Shown here: positions 10,746 through 22,370 of the stretch, piece by piece | Numbering within the stretch: the stretch's first letter is position 1 | Layout of the letters: each line of letters starts with the position of its first letter | Source: Triticum aestivum | Lineage: Eukaryota; Streptophyta; Magnoliopsida; Poales; Poaceae | DNA: 64,000 bases | Direction of reading: 5' to 3' | NCBI RefSeq assembly: GCF_018294505.1 | Contig: NC_057800.1 | Location: 472,552,582-472,616,581 of the forward strand | Notes under the pieces: generated by a model | What the model saw: only the letters and a program-made list of their open reading frames with translations | Databases searched by the model: none | Told to the model about the DNA's origin: nothing | Program-made: the position numbers and the translations under genes

Positions 10746-11950
10746 ACATGTTGACTATAGGACGTGACCCTAGAAACTGGCAAGCCCATAGCAAAGATTT
10801 TTCTCTACAACTTTCCCTTTCAAAAAGATTTTTACCTCTCTTCTCTTCTGAACTTATTCAAAAAAATTCCCTTTAGTGAGACCATACCCCTTTCCCCTTT
10901 TGACCACACGAAGATTCGACTGATGAGACCACTCCAAGAAGTACAAGATATCAAACAACTAAGACCACTTCAGAATGAAGAGTATTTTCCGTGCATCTGA
11001 ATAATGGAATCTACAACGGTTGAAGACCGAAGACAAGTAGAATTTGAAGGCTCTGAAGAATTCCCAGATTTGTATGACCTAGGAAGGCTACCCTTAGGGA
11101 ACTTGGCAGACTATGGAAGTTGTCAATGCCCGAGATCAGGGTGTATCGGAGAAAGACTGGAGCATGGAGAGTTAAAAACTTGAAGTTTTGTCAAGGAAAA
11201 CCCTAAGGCAGGAGATATCAACTATGGAATGATAGCTCATGGGAATGACAAGAGCAGAAACATGGTTATCCGTGATGTCATCGCCCGCTGATGCTATTGT
11301 CACCGTGCTGAGTTAAGGATGCATTTCTTCAGAATGGATTTGATGGAAGAATGCTGATGGAGCACCTATTAGTAAGATGAAGTTTTAACTTTAGCCGGTG
11401 TATCACCAGGATCTGGGGTAGTACATAAAGAAGTTTAAGGTGGAGCTCCATGAAGTTGTATTAGACAAGGAAGCATTTCGTGAAGAACTCAGGACCCAAA
11501 AGTTGAAAGTAGCCAAGCTAGAGGAGCAAAACCTCGAGATACCGGAGATTCATTGAGAACTGAAGGACAGCAGGATCATGGTTCAGGTCGAGTTTGATGA
11601 AACCCAGAAGTTTGGAATGCAACTTCAGAATATTAAAGGACGTCACGAGAGACTTCGCATCAACAGAGTTGATCTGTCAAAAGAACTTAAGAAAGACAAG
11701 CATGATCGGAAGAAGCCATTGGAGGCATGAACAAGGCTTGAAGAGTTTGAAGAGTTGATGACTTATTGACCTTTAGAAGACCAAACCCCTGTTATATACC
11801 TATGTTAGATGCGATGATTGTGAGCTGTCATTTGTTTGATGTTTTTCCCAATGGCCACAAATAAAATCTGTCTTTTCAAAACTTTTGTTTGCATTGTGTG
11901 TATCCCTCTCCCTCTCTCTTACCTCACCCCATAACCCATGGACCCAATAG
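10746..11950 (+). other. Leader of element B, no clear gene
   Basis: About 1.2 kb between the primer site and the first gag-like codons. Frames are short and broken. Stretches such as 11401-11710 are rich in GAA, AAG and GAG codons and may be a remnant of a coiled-coil N-terminal extension of gag, but I cannot assign them. Confidence 0.4.
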
Positions 11951-12907
11951 ATGATGAATGGAGATGAGCTCGTATTTGCTAAACTGATGAGTCAATTGGA
12001 GACGGACCGATGGATTCAGGACATGGAGGATCACATGAAGAATAACCCTATATTTGGAAATGATATCACCCAGCATGCTCTTCAATGCTTTGAAAGAGGT
12101 GCCGCTACTTGGTGGAGGATGTACCAAACCATGAATGGATAGCAAGGAGTAACCACTTGGAGAGAATTTAAGTTGACTCTGCCAAAGTCTGGGTTTGTGT
12201 CCCAGAAGTTGAAGCCTTATGGAAAGGATATGAAGAAATCTTGTGCATGCAAGATTTGTGGAGAAATAGGACACACCCATAAAGAACACAAGGATGAATG
12301 CCCTAATTGTGAAGGAAGTCACCCAGTTGAAGAATGCCCCACTAGGCAGATTACTTGTTTCTTGTGTGAAGGGATTACCCACTATCCTACTCAGTGTCAC
12401 TTCTACCCCATGGTACGAAGGACCGTACAACAGAAGAAAGAAGTAAAGAAAGGAGCCCTTATGGAAATTTTAGAAGAACCCGTGATGAAGGAAGATGTGG
12501 AGGACACACCTAAAGAAGACCCGAGTAAACCCTGCACTAAGTCTTGCTATTCATGTGGAGAAGAAGGACACATCTCCCAAAATTGTTTGAATGGGGATCT
12601 AGTAGAATTCCCGACAGAGGAAGTAGAGTATGACCCACAAGAAATAGAAGCCATGATTGGCATGGAAAGGTCTAGAAAGAGAAGTAGATTGGATTCCAGG
12701 AAGGATCTGAGTCATGTCACCTGTTATAGGTGCAAGGAGTCAGGGCACTACCTCAACAATTGCCCAAAAAGGAAGCCAAGGACTCAAGGAGGCTATATAA
12801 TCACAAGGAAACCTCGAAACTTGTCAGAAGTAATATGTTTCCGTTGTAATGAAGCAGGGCACCTTGCCAGAGATTGTCCGAAGGAGAAGGAGACTTGTGA
12901 TAAATAG
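11951..12907 (+). pseudogene. gag-like gene of element B with six zinc-knuckle-like motifs, one in-frame stop
   Basis: One frame runs from the ATG at 11951 to the stop before 12908, broken only by TAG at 12140-12142. The start has a capsid-like block (RWIQDMEDHMKNNPIF, then ALQCFERGAATWWRMY). After the stop come six cysteine-rich motifs. CFLC, CYSC, CYRC and CFRC each begin a canonical CX2CX4HX4C knuckle; CKIC and CPNC begin variants with other spacing. Basic linkers such as KRKPRTQGG separate the last two. Gypsy gag proteins usually have one such knuckle, so the array is unusual. The role would be nucleocapsid binding of element RNA. The stop probably came from a glutamine codon by a C to T change. 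Without it the frame would have 318 codons. Confidence 0.75.
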
Positions 12908-13133
12908 TTGAGTTTGTAACAGAAGAAATATAGCAGTAGTAGTGAGAACATTTTCTTTTATATTGAGGTGTTGAGTTGAGACATGTAATGGAAAAGCGAG
13001 AGATTGTAATTAATTGAGAGTGAATAAAGTTAGCATCATTGGTACTGATATGGATTTTATGAGTTGTTACTCTATGAAGAAGAATTTGGGCCATTTTAAG
13101 GATATGAGAAATATGCTCTATGGAAGATTTGTG

Positions 13134-13735
13134 CATTTTAAGGGTGGTAGTACCCTGTAAGAACCGTTGACCCCTGGAAAAGATAAGGATACTCCACTGA
13201 GTGGATTTTGGACAAAATGAATATGAGTTTTGTCTCTATATGTATGATACCCAAGAGTGTGTGGGATGAAATTGGAGACCGTCAGTTGTTTGGACCAAAT
13301 GTGATCAAGGAGTCAGAAGAGAATGTTAAGTTGATTTGAGATAGACTGAAGGTAGCTCAGTCTAGGCAGAAGAGTTATGTAGACTCAAAAACTCAAGAAG
13401 GTAGTCTATGAAATTGGAGACAGAGCATGTCTTCGCGTGTCCCCTATGCGAGGAGTTAAATGGATTGGAGTTAAGGGAAAATTAGCCTTGAGATTTGTAG
13501 GACCATACCAAGTTTTGGAGCGTATGGGAGAAGTGGCCAACAAGTTGGAGTCACCCGAAGGACTGTCAGGAGTTCATGATGTGTTTCACGTTTCCCAGTT
13601 GAAGAAGTGCCATGCAGAGATGGCCAATATTCCCCTGTAAGGACGCTTGACCCTGGAAAGGATAATGATGTTCCACGAAGTGAATATGGACTTCATAAGT
13701 ATAAGTTTTTATCTTGGTATGTGGGATATCCCACG
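13134..13735 (+). repeat. Direct repeats flanking the integrase fragment of B
   Basis: A block of about 105 bp starting CCTGTAAGAACCGTTGACC (13153) recurs in diverged form starting CCTGTAAGGACGCTTGACC (13636). The two copies bracket the integrase fragment. A polypurine-tract-like TTTTAAGGGTGGTAG lies directly before the first copy, at about 13137-13150, and recurs near 14697 and 14807. Confidence 0.6.
13262..13640 (+). pseudogene. Integrase C-terminal fragment of element B
   Basis: The fragment begins WDEIGDRQLFGPNVIKESEE and passes TGA at 13337. It continues DRLKVAQSRQKSY, then after a frameshift near 13390 resumes as EIGDRACLRVSPMRG. It ends LSGVHDVFHVSQLKKCHAEM before TAA at 13638. The last block is the GPY/F-type C-terminal domain typical of Del/Tekay integrases (GPYQVLERMGEVA). 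The catalytic core with its D, D and E residues is absent, as is any chromodomain. The fragment cannot act by itself. It marks the lineage of the autonomous parent. Confidence 0.75.
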
Positions 13736-14804
13736 AGGATGAAGAGATAAATTACTATTAGATATAAAGGAGGTATGATGTTGGAAATATGGATCAATGA
13801 AAGTTCCATGATGAGTCTGAGTAATCATGTCCTAGTTTGGTGCCAATAGAAGGAAGGAAGACAGTACAATTGGATGGATTAAAGAATACTAGGAAGTTGG
13901 AAGTTGGAATAATGATCAGTTGCCCGATGATAAGTTCAAGGACTACAAGTGATGAGATGGGCCATAACCCACAGGCCCCAGGACCTGCCAAGAAGCAAGC
14001 ACATTCTTGCTGAAGGAAGAACCCTGGAAGAGGATATACCTTTGTCGACAGACGATTTTATAGGAGTAACGCAAAACCTGAGAGTTGTGAAGAAACGTTA
14101 GATGTTTGTCTGGCTTTGCAGAATCTGTGGATATATCCGAACTTGGTTCGTTGACAAGAGAAATTCTGCAATGCTTGTGAGGATGACCGAGTGTTAGAAT
14201 GCGAGATTCGCTAAACCGTATACAAGGTAATGATTTGGGTGCGGGATGGATTGATCACCATACCGACTTACTCTTATTATTCGCCTTGCTATGTGGGATG
14301 GTAAATCTGAGTGACTTACCTATAGTAGAGAGACGACAATCAAAACGTTGTTTAAGCCTTAGAATGGTATAAGTATTTTTCCCTTGTACACGGCAGTTGT
14401 TGCCAACAGTAGGTTATACGATGAGAATCAACCCAGACCCATTTCCTGCATGAGAAACCATACATTGTTGACCACCATGAGATATCGATAGTTCTTTAGT
14501 TTTGGCACCAGACCCGTCAGCTAAGAAGACCCAGTCACAGAAGAACCTTACCAAGATGAAAGACAAAAGAATTGAGGAAAAGGTTATGCCACTACCGAAA
14601 GAGCCAGAGAAGGAATTATACGGAAGATCTGAGAAGACGGCACTGTCAAGAATAAGGATGGAGTATATGAGTTTTGATGGAACCGTAACAATGCTTCTAA
14701 GGGTGGTAGCACCCCAGACTCCCGGTGACGATCGATGGATTCGGAGAAGACCCCAAGCCCAACCTATTTCTTGCTAGCCTCTTCGAATCTCGAGGACGAG
14801 ATTC
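13641..14804 (+). other. Degenerate 3' internal region of element B
   Basis: The stretch has stops in all frames. The position after the integrase tail suggests an eroded 3' coding end or spacer. I find no chromodomain. The end, CTCGAGGACGAGATTC, is the sequence usually seen before the polypurine tract in Del-type elements. Confidence 0.4.
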
Positions 14805-14807
14805 ATT

Positions 14808-14823
14808 TTAAGGGTGGTAGGTT
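14808..14823 (+). other. Polypurine tract of element B
   Basis: TTAAGGGTGGTAGGTT directly precedes the TGTAACATCCC start of the 3' LTR. It would prime plus-strand DNA synthesis. Confidence 0.85.
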
Positions 14824-17754
14824 TGTAACATCCCAAAATTCTAAATTTTGGAATGTTATAATAAATAGATAGATTTGATTGATTGACTGAAAGTGAGTGA
14901 ATTTGAAACTTTTTGAAAGTTAAATGAGAGGGAATAAAAGGACTTTCCCAAAACTTTCATTTTTATGCTCTCCGCGAATTCAAATACTTTCCACCACAAA
15001 ACCCTGGAGAGAAGATGACATGACTTCTTCCATTTATTTAAATGATCCATTTATTTAAATGACAAGGGGTGTTGAAAATATTTGAATTTCATTTGGAAAA
15101 TATTTCCACTTCTGTAACTTTATGCAACTCAATGATTTTCATGAAAGAAGATAAAATGACTTCTTCAAAACATATAAAATATGAGTTGGGAGTTTCGAAG
15201 AATCAAATTCAAAGCCCTTTTGAATTTATTTTCAATTTGGAGTTATTTGAGTTTTATTCAAATTATTTTTCTCCAAAAATAAAATATATGGAAAATAGGG
15301 TAACATGATTCCCTACAACAGAAAATTGGAGAGAAATAAATTTGAAATCACTTTGATATTTTTTAAAATGATTTTTATTGGATTTTATTAGACTAGTAGC
15401 ACTCTTTGAATTATTTGAATTTGTGTGAATTTTATTTAATGCTAGGAAAATGTTCATCTTGTAGAAAATCTTTTTCTGAAAATTTTGATATATTATATGC
15501 CTATATAAAGTTTTTTTTTAGTTTATCGCATTCTGTAAAAAAAATTACACCGCGCGGCCGGCTGGAGGCAAAAAAAAAAAACTGCACCGCGCGGCCGGCC
15601 GAAGGCCTTTAGGTCCATCGCCTTTTTTTTCTCTGTTTCGTATATTTTCGTCTACGTTTAGTCCCACATTGCTTAGCCTTTGACCCCTAAGCCTCTTTTC
15701 CACCAATAAATATAGACCTATAGAGCCTCCAAAAATCATCCGATTCGGGTTAAATCAATATTTTGGTTTGATTAAATTCATTTAAAAAAATATATTTCTC
15801 CTCACCGGCGCGACTTCTGAAAATTATCTCTTCTCTCCAAAGTCGTCTTTTCTCTGCCTTATAAAGGTATCTTTCTTTTTTTTCTTCTTATACCTCTGTA
15901 GTTTATTATTTTTAGACTAATATAATAAAATAATTAGATTATCAATTAGTCTACGTATTTATACATTAGACCCTAGCCCGTAGCTATTTTTTCTTCCGTA
16001 AAACAGCTTGACCCTGATTTTTCAAATAGCCATAACTTTTTACTCGTTTGCCCAAATCCAACGAAACCAACGCCCACTTCTTCGTTATGATCTCCTCTAT
16101 CTAGTAATCCAACTCAAACATGTTTTTGAAAATTTTAAAATTTGAATTAGATCAGATTTGAATTCAAACTTCTTTTGATCATATATTTTTATCCGTAACT
16201 CCGTTTTAGTTGATTCTTTTTGCAAATCGAAGCTCTTGACCTAAATTTTCTGATAAGGCCAAATTCACATAATTTTGGTACTGTTAGAAATTGTTTTATG
16301 TTGCAAGAGCTATTTGCTTGGTTTTGATGTTTTCCGAATCGACTTCTTCGATCTTTCTGGTCTTTTGAGTGATTGCTTATGTGTGGTTACTATTGCTTGA
16401 TTACGATAGATTGACCGGAGTGTGACGAGTAGAGCTATCAAGATTTTGAGTGCGAATCATCTTCATCAACATTGCAGGCAAGTTCACACTTTGATCATAC
16501 CTTTTCTACAACCCAGTTTTTCTTGCATTAGATCAATCCTCACACATTGCATGATTAGGATCTAATTAAATTGTGGGATGGGAAGTAGATGAGGTAGTAC
16601 CTATTACCTGTTTATTATCAAACCCTTGGGAGTTACTATTATGTTATGCTTATATTGCCATGCTATTGCTCGTAGACGTGGATTGGGTTTGAGAGTATCC
16701 ATTGCAGATGTGAGATTGTTAATTAATGGTTTACTTAAGGTGGCAACTTAAACACACATCTGGGTGGATTGAGGCACCTGGGTATTCCAGGACTTGCCTG
16801 TCTAGGCACCTGGGTATTCCAGGACTTGCCTGTTTTTCTTTTGGACCACCACCCAGGCCCAAAGGGATCATAAGATTATTCATACTAGAAACTTCCGTGT
16901 GCAGCCACAAGCCACTATGGGCTCTGGCATAGTTGATTAAGTCGTGCGAACTCTTACAGGGTAGACTAGCAGATGTAGGGGAAAGTAGGTGTAACGGTCT
17001 ATCCAACGTAAGGTGCTAGCGCTTCTGAAAGACTATGCCTCGGTCATCCGTTTCTCAAACATCCTGTAGTGCGAGAAATCCAACGGAGGCGATCGAGTCT
17101 TGTGGGGAAAAGTGCGCAAACCTCTGCAGAGTGTACAAACTAATCATGATTAGCCGTGTCCCCGGTTATGGACGTCTTGAGTATCTAGTTCTTGGATTAT
17201 CCTGTTGATCTCATCATGTTACTTCTAAATAAATATTGTTGGGTTATTGATGACTATTTTTAATTGGGATTGAGAATGCTGTTAACCATTCTCAATGTTT
17301 AACAACCACCATGATAGTTAAATAAATTTATTCCTTTGCAGTAGGGAAAAATTTGCTTTTCACAAAAATAGTATAACCATGGAGCTTTTCCACCAGCCAT
17401 ATATGCATGTAGTGATAGCCATTGTTCATCATTTTTCTCTATGGTGTGAATTTGCCAGTACATTCAATGTACTGACCCGTTTCGGGCTGCAATGTCTCAT
17501 GTTGCAGGTTTCTTACGACGAGTAAGTGATACGTTAGGGTTACGATTTCTACACTCAACTTTGCCGTTGGTGTTGATGGGAATCCACAACCTTGTTGCTT
17601 CCGCTATATTGGATTGAGGTAATAGTATTTACTTTACTTTATACATGTGATTTACCTCTGTTATAAATCCTTCGAGTACTGTGTGTGTCAGCATACCGAT
17701 CCAGGGATGACACATAAGCACAGAGACTTGATCCATTCGGGTCGGGTCGCTACA
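14824..17754 (+). repeat. 3' LTR of element B (2931 bp)
   Basis: This copy matches 7788-10730 end to end, with scattered substitutions and a few indels. It ends GGGTCGCTACA, followed by the GAAGT target duplication. A 17-bp tandem duplication of CCATTTATTTAAATGAT is private to this copy (about 15044-15060). Confidence 0.92.
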
Positions 17755-18611
17755 GAAGTGTGAATTGATTTGGTGCGTACAAGTATAATATTACTACACG
17801 TTAGGCTTGTCCCTAAAATTCAACCCGCATCTTGTTAAATCCCGAAAATTTAGATATCGTGCTCCCAAAACCGGCGCCTTCACAACCCGCACCTTGCTAT
17901 CCCGAAACTACAACGCGCGCGAAAACTCCCTCCAGCTGCCAAATCCCGACACGCGAAATCCCCCTTCTAACCCTGAGCCGAAAGGGCCGCTAGTTCAAAT
18001 CGGTGGGGGTACTTTTGTAACACACCCTACATTTTGGACAAGCGCGTCCCTAAGTCATGCTTCACCCCCTCCCATCACCCCTTTTCGCCACTCGAAATCC
18101 CAGGCCGCCATAACATCTCCGCTCCAGCCGCGAAACCCCACCCTCCTCCGTCCGCATGTCACCGCTGCCCAGCCGGAGCCTCTTCCCCAACGACATCGTC
18201 CACCTCAACAGCTCAACGTCCCTCATCCACCTCCCCGGATGAGGATCCGTCGTCCATCTCGCCGTCCCGCCGGTTCAGCCACCCCATCCTCCACCTCCTA
18301 GGAGCTGCTCCGACGATCGCCTCGTCTATCGCGGCTGCTCCATCCCCACAACGCCGCCTTAACCTGCTCCACCGGAACCGCAGCATCCTCACCGACTCCT
18401 CGGACGAAGCCGAGGCCTACTCGGCGCCACCAAAGAGGTTGTACACTCATCGCATTGCACCTTCTCCTTAACTCGACCTCCCGGCGCCGACGGTGCTCCA
18501 TGCCGCACCCCCATGGAGTGGCTACCTTGAAGCCGGCGCCGCAGGTGACATCTCCACGGCGGCTCTCCCCCAGTGCGAGGCCCCTTCGGCGGTGGTGTCC
18601 ATACCAGCCGG

Positions 18612-18735
18612 ATATGCTACTGCTGCTCCGGCTCTCGCTCGCGCTGCTGCTGCTGCTCCGGCTCTCGCTCGATCGCTCGCTCGCCCAACTGTTGCTGCTG
18701 CTTTCCGCCTCGCTCGTGCTGCTGCTCTGCTCTGA
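18612..18735. repeat. GCT-rich low-complexity repeat
   Basis: GCT and CTCGCTCG runs include two copies of a 24-bp unit built on GCTCCGGCTCTCGCTCG. Several frames through it give Ala-, Leu- or Cys-rich peptides. I treat these as by-products of the repeat, not proteins. Confidence 0.75.
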
Positions 18736-19904
18736 TTAAGCCACACTTCAGTCGACTGAATCGACTTTTGGGTCAGTCAATTTTCAGGGGTTGGGGGGGG
18801 GGCTCGCCGGAGTTAAGGAAGAACCACCCGCAGCGGGGACGGGGGCTTGTCGGAGAGGTTCCCCACTATCTATCTTAGGGTTCAGGGTGGGGCGGGGGGC
18901 CTAGAGGGCTGGCCGGTGCGGTGGTGGCGAGTTGTTTCGGGGCGGCGAGGTGGCGCTGGGGCCGGCGGTTCGGCCAGTGGTGGCTGGCGGCTCAGGGGGG
19001 TGCAGGTTGAAGATGAACTGCAGGCCCTCCCTAAACTACATGTCAAGTGCCTCTCTGCTACCATTGCGTTTAGTTTCGACAATAGCATTCAGATTCCACA
19101 GTAAATTTCAGTTTCGACAGTTAAGTTTAGAGTCAACAGTTTTTACCTCATTTGTTGTAGTCAGGTGGTTTTTGGTGATGTTAATTTTACATCCATTTTA
19201 CATCATCTATTGGAGATGCTATTAGAATCACACTTGAGATTGACGATGGCTGTCTTGTGCTGCTTCAGCCTTGACGTCTTATGGCTCACCGGAGCTTCTC
19301 CAACGACAGAACGATCCATCACAACAGAGCAGTGCCCTGGACGCCGTCTACAGATTCCTCAGATCTTCCTCCACACCTCCGACAGCCACCTCTGCCTCAA
19401 CTGCTTCAGCGACCAACCCAATGATGTTGAGGTCGACACGGCTATGGCAAAGAGGTTGTACACTTGTTGCATCACTTATTACTATACATTCACGTCAATC
19501 CATTAAGGCTATTTTGGTTCAACGGAAAAACGCCGATCCACTGGTTGTTACCATCACTCTAAATTTCTGCATGCTCTCCTTACATAATCTCACCATATTT
19601 TTTTTCGTATGCATGTCAGATATTGTACGCAGTCATGTTGAACATGTAGAGAAAAAGAGAAGAGTTTTGCGCGGCAATACAATGCCATGCAGACATCGCT
19701 CCATGGTGGGTTCAATGGCAAACCCTCCCCACCCCTCTCCAGATTGTAATCTAGAGGAAGATATCTATTCTGAGGCGGATTCAGACGCCGCTGACCACTC
19801 CTATTTACCCCCCAAGGTGTTTGCTCTACCTTGGCATGATGATGTTAGTCATATCATGCATATGTTGCCTTGCAGTGCCTACTTTTGACATCATATATGT
19901 CATC

Positions 19905-20640
19905 TGCTTAGTTTAGACATGTTCTGTAATGCCACCTATTTAGTTTCTATATCATATATGGGAATTATGCAGTCTTGTGTCTTTTAGCCAGCCATAATAT
20001 ATGTGAAATGTGCAATGCCATCCTGTTTAACCAGGCATCATATATTTGAATGATATCTTGCCCATCCTTTTCTTCATTACATTTCCATTTGTCGACAATG
20101 TTTGTACATTAAACTACTCTTCCTGTGAATCAGCCATTTGGGTGGGAGATGGAAAATCTAGAGTGGAAACAAGGCCTTCAGAGCAGATAGTGCTACCTGT
20201 CAAAGCAGATCTCTTGTTGGGTCCCGATAGCTCCTCAGAGATGGATTCAGAGACAGATGACCAGTCCTATTCCCCCACTGAGGTGTATGCTCTAACTTGG
20301 CACGGTTATACTGCTCATATCATGCATACGGTGTCTTGCATTGCATAGTTTAGACATCATATACACAATATTCAACACCATGTTCTTAGTTCAGACATCA
20401 TATCGAATGCCCTCTGTTTAGCATATAAATCACATATGTGAATTAAATGATGTGATCCTGATTACTTAGATAACATGTAGGTGAATTATGTCATGCGACC
20501 CTGTTTAGTTATTCATCATATCTTTGAATTATGTTATGCTATGCTATCCAGTTTAGATAGACATCATATATGTGAAATTATGTCAAGCTATCCGTTTTAG
20601 TTAAACAATATACATGTCAACTATTTCATGCCCTCTTTTT
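19905..20640. repeat. Degenerate tandem repeat of about 50-60 bp in introns
   Basis: The theme TTTAGACATCATATATGTGAA followed by TTATGTCATGC recurs many times with heavy drift. It surrounds the exon-like block at about 20122-20340. The similarity of the blocks on either side suggests that an exon plus its intron was duplicated. Confidence 0.5.
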
Positions 20641-21309
20641 TCCACACTATCTATTGCATCTGTCTCTCATACAATGTCTGTACATTCAACTATGTTTCCT
20701 GCTTATCAGCCATTTGAATTGGAGCGGGTGATGCCAGTATCTAGCGGACTAAAAACACGGTCTTCAAATAAAACAGTGCTACCTCTTGGTGGAGATAGCA
20801 CCTCGGTTGTACATGCACAAGAACCAGCCCTACCACATATAACCCAAACTCTCGCGGATTGTACCCCTACTACGATGGAACAGAGAACCAGCTTCACCCA
20901 ATCTAACCCCAACCCCAGCCGATGGTAACACAGTTCCTGTTGACAGAGCACCATCTCCACCATAGAGCTCCCAAACAAGAGCAGTCAATAAGGCAGCTCT
21001 AGTGCCCAAAGGGCCAGTACTATCACGGTGAACCCCAACTCCACCAGTTAGTACGCCTATTCCTGTGGAGGAAGCACAACCAACTAGTCGTAGTTTAGCA
21101 TCTATCGCATTTGATGTTGTTAAATCGTATGTGCGTATCTTCCCATCTTGGAAATATTATACTGAAGATGAAGGAAAATGCTAGTTACAGGTGTTTGTCC
21201 AGGAGTTATGTGTAAGTAATGTTATTCATGGCAATTACTTTGCTTCGTCCCATACATCCTACCTCCATGATGGTTATAATACAACAAATTTTCCCATTTT
21301 TCTCTATAG

Positions 21310-21522
21310 AGAAGGACCGATTTGGAAACTCGGGATGAGGTAACCTGTGCTAATACTTCTGCTATCTTCAAGAATGCTTGGTGGCAGTATCGGAATTACC
21401 TGAAGAAAACGTACTTCACCGGCAAAGAAACACATCAAATTCACTTACGTTCTCCTAAGACACATTTACTGGACGATGACTAGGAACGCCTTGTTCTGTA
21501 CTGGTCCCGAACCAAGAATGTG
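21310..21522 (+). pseudogene. Transposase_24-like exon
   Basis: The exon has 71 codons, a TCTATAG acceptor before it and a GTAAGG donor after it. The peptide includes AWWQYRNYLKKTYFTGKE and HLRSPKTHLLDDD, then TAG at 21481-21483, then ERLVLYWSRTKNV. The W...Y...LKKxYF and DWExLVxYW pattern fits the plant Ptta/En/Spm transposase-associated family (PF03004). The stop falls exactly at the expected tryptophan, so it is probably a G to A change. Confidence 0.6.
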
Positions 21523-21648
21523 GTAAGGTCTATGAGCTCATTTTCTATTTTGAGGTATTATATTCTTGCATCTTACTGTACTCTGTTCATGTAGAACAAG
21601 TGCCTAAACCTGAAGAACAATTGTTCTAATTTAAGATTCCATTGCTAT

Positions 21649-21833
21649 CATAGTTCAAAAAAGCGCTAGGCGTTAATTGTGCGTTTTGCCACCGCCTTGC
21701 TCTTTACTGACCAAAGCGCATGCTTATGCGCAGTTATGCATAGATTATGCGTCGTTATGCGCAATGCGTTTTGCCAACGCCTAGAGCCTAGGCGTGCTTA
21801 AGCGCTCTCTTAGGCGCGCCTTTTTTAACTATG
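21649..21833. mobile_element. Small inverted-repeat element (MITE-like) in an intron, 185 bp
   Basis: The left end CATAGTTCAAAAAAGCGC and the right end GCGCGCCTTTTTTAACTATG form an imperfect terminal inverted repeat. The interior is full of GCGC and GCGTT motifs and could fold back on itself. It lies between two exon-like blocks of the CACTA gene. I cannot assign a superfamily or target duplication with confidence. Confidence 0.55.
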
Positions 21834-22370
21834 ATTGCTTTGCTCTTGTATCAGTGTATTTACTCATACAAACTTATTTTTAAATTGAAGGATCCAATCA
21901 AAACTCCAATGGCACAGCAGGTATGTTCACGCATGTTTCTTTAACAGGTTTGCTCTTATCAATAGCTCTATTGATTTCAATTTCAATTGTGTATACAATT
22001 GACTTTCATATCATGCACATTACTAGCATCACAATAGAGCCAATAGTGTTGTTGTACATGTAGACCCGTGGTACCCATCTGAAATCTTGTTGTGTCATGT
22101 AGTTTACCATGCTTTATATTCTTTCACTGCTGCTTTGTCTTGAACTGATATGATTTGAACTGTGTCTCCATTTTGATTTGGCAAGACAATGCAGTGACCA
22201 TAGGACATAGATATATGTTTGTTTGATGCTTTTATTATGTACTAGTACTTGGCAATAGAAGACTTGGTGATTTAATCATGTCCACCTTACTAATGAACTG
22301 GTTCACCGAAATGAGTTTCATATACTAGTACATGCTAAAGTGTTATTTGTCTGCTTGTTTCTTCTTTTAG

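Larger units (their letters stand above)
7788..17754 (+). mobile_element. Complete non-autonomous Ty3/gypsy element B, long LTRs
   Basis: The element is 9967 bp with LTRs of 2943 and 2931 bp, a Met-tRNA primer site, a polypurine tract and a perfect GAAGT duplication. The 4.1-kb internal region carries a gag-like frame with six zinc-knuckle-like motifs and the C-terminal end of a chromovirus-like (Del/Tekay-type) integrase. I find no protease, RT, RNase H or integrase core. It must have moved using proteins of a related element. Large LTRs with a reduced interior recall the LARD class. It interrupts CACTA DNA. Confidence 0.9.

Noticed and set aside
11924..12430. Minus-strand frame of 168 codons
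   Set aside because: It is the shadow of the gag-like frame on the plus strand, which has zinc-knuckle motifs.
18493..18746. Ala/Arg-, Leu- and Cys-rich frames on both strands
   Set aside because: All come from the GCT and CTCGCTCG repeat. Long frames on several strands at once are expected from such a repeat.
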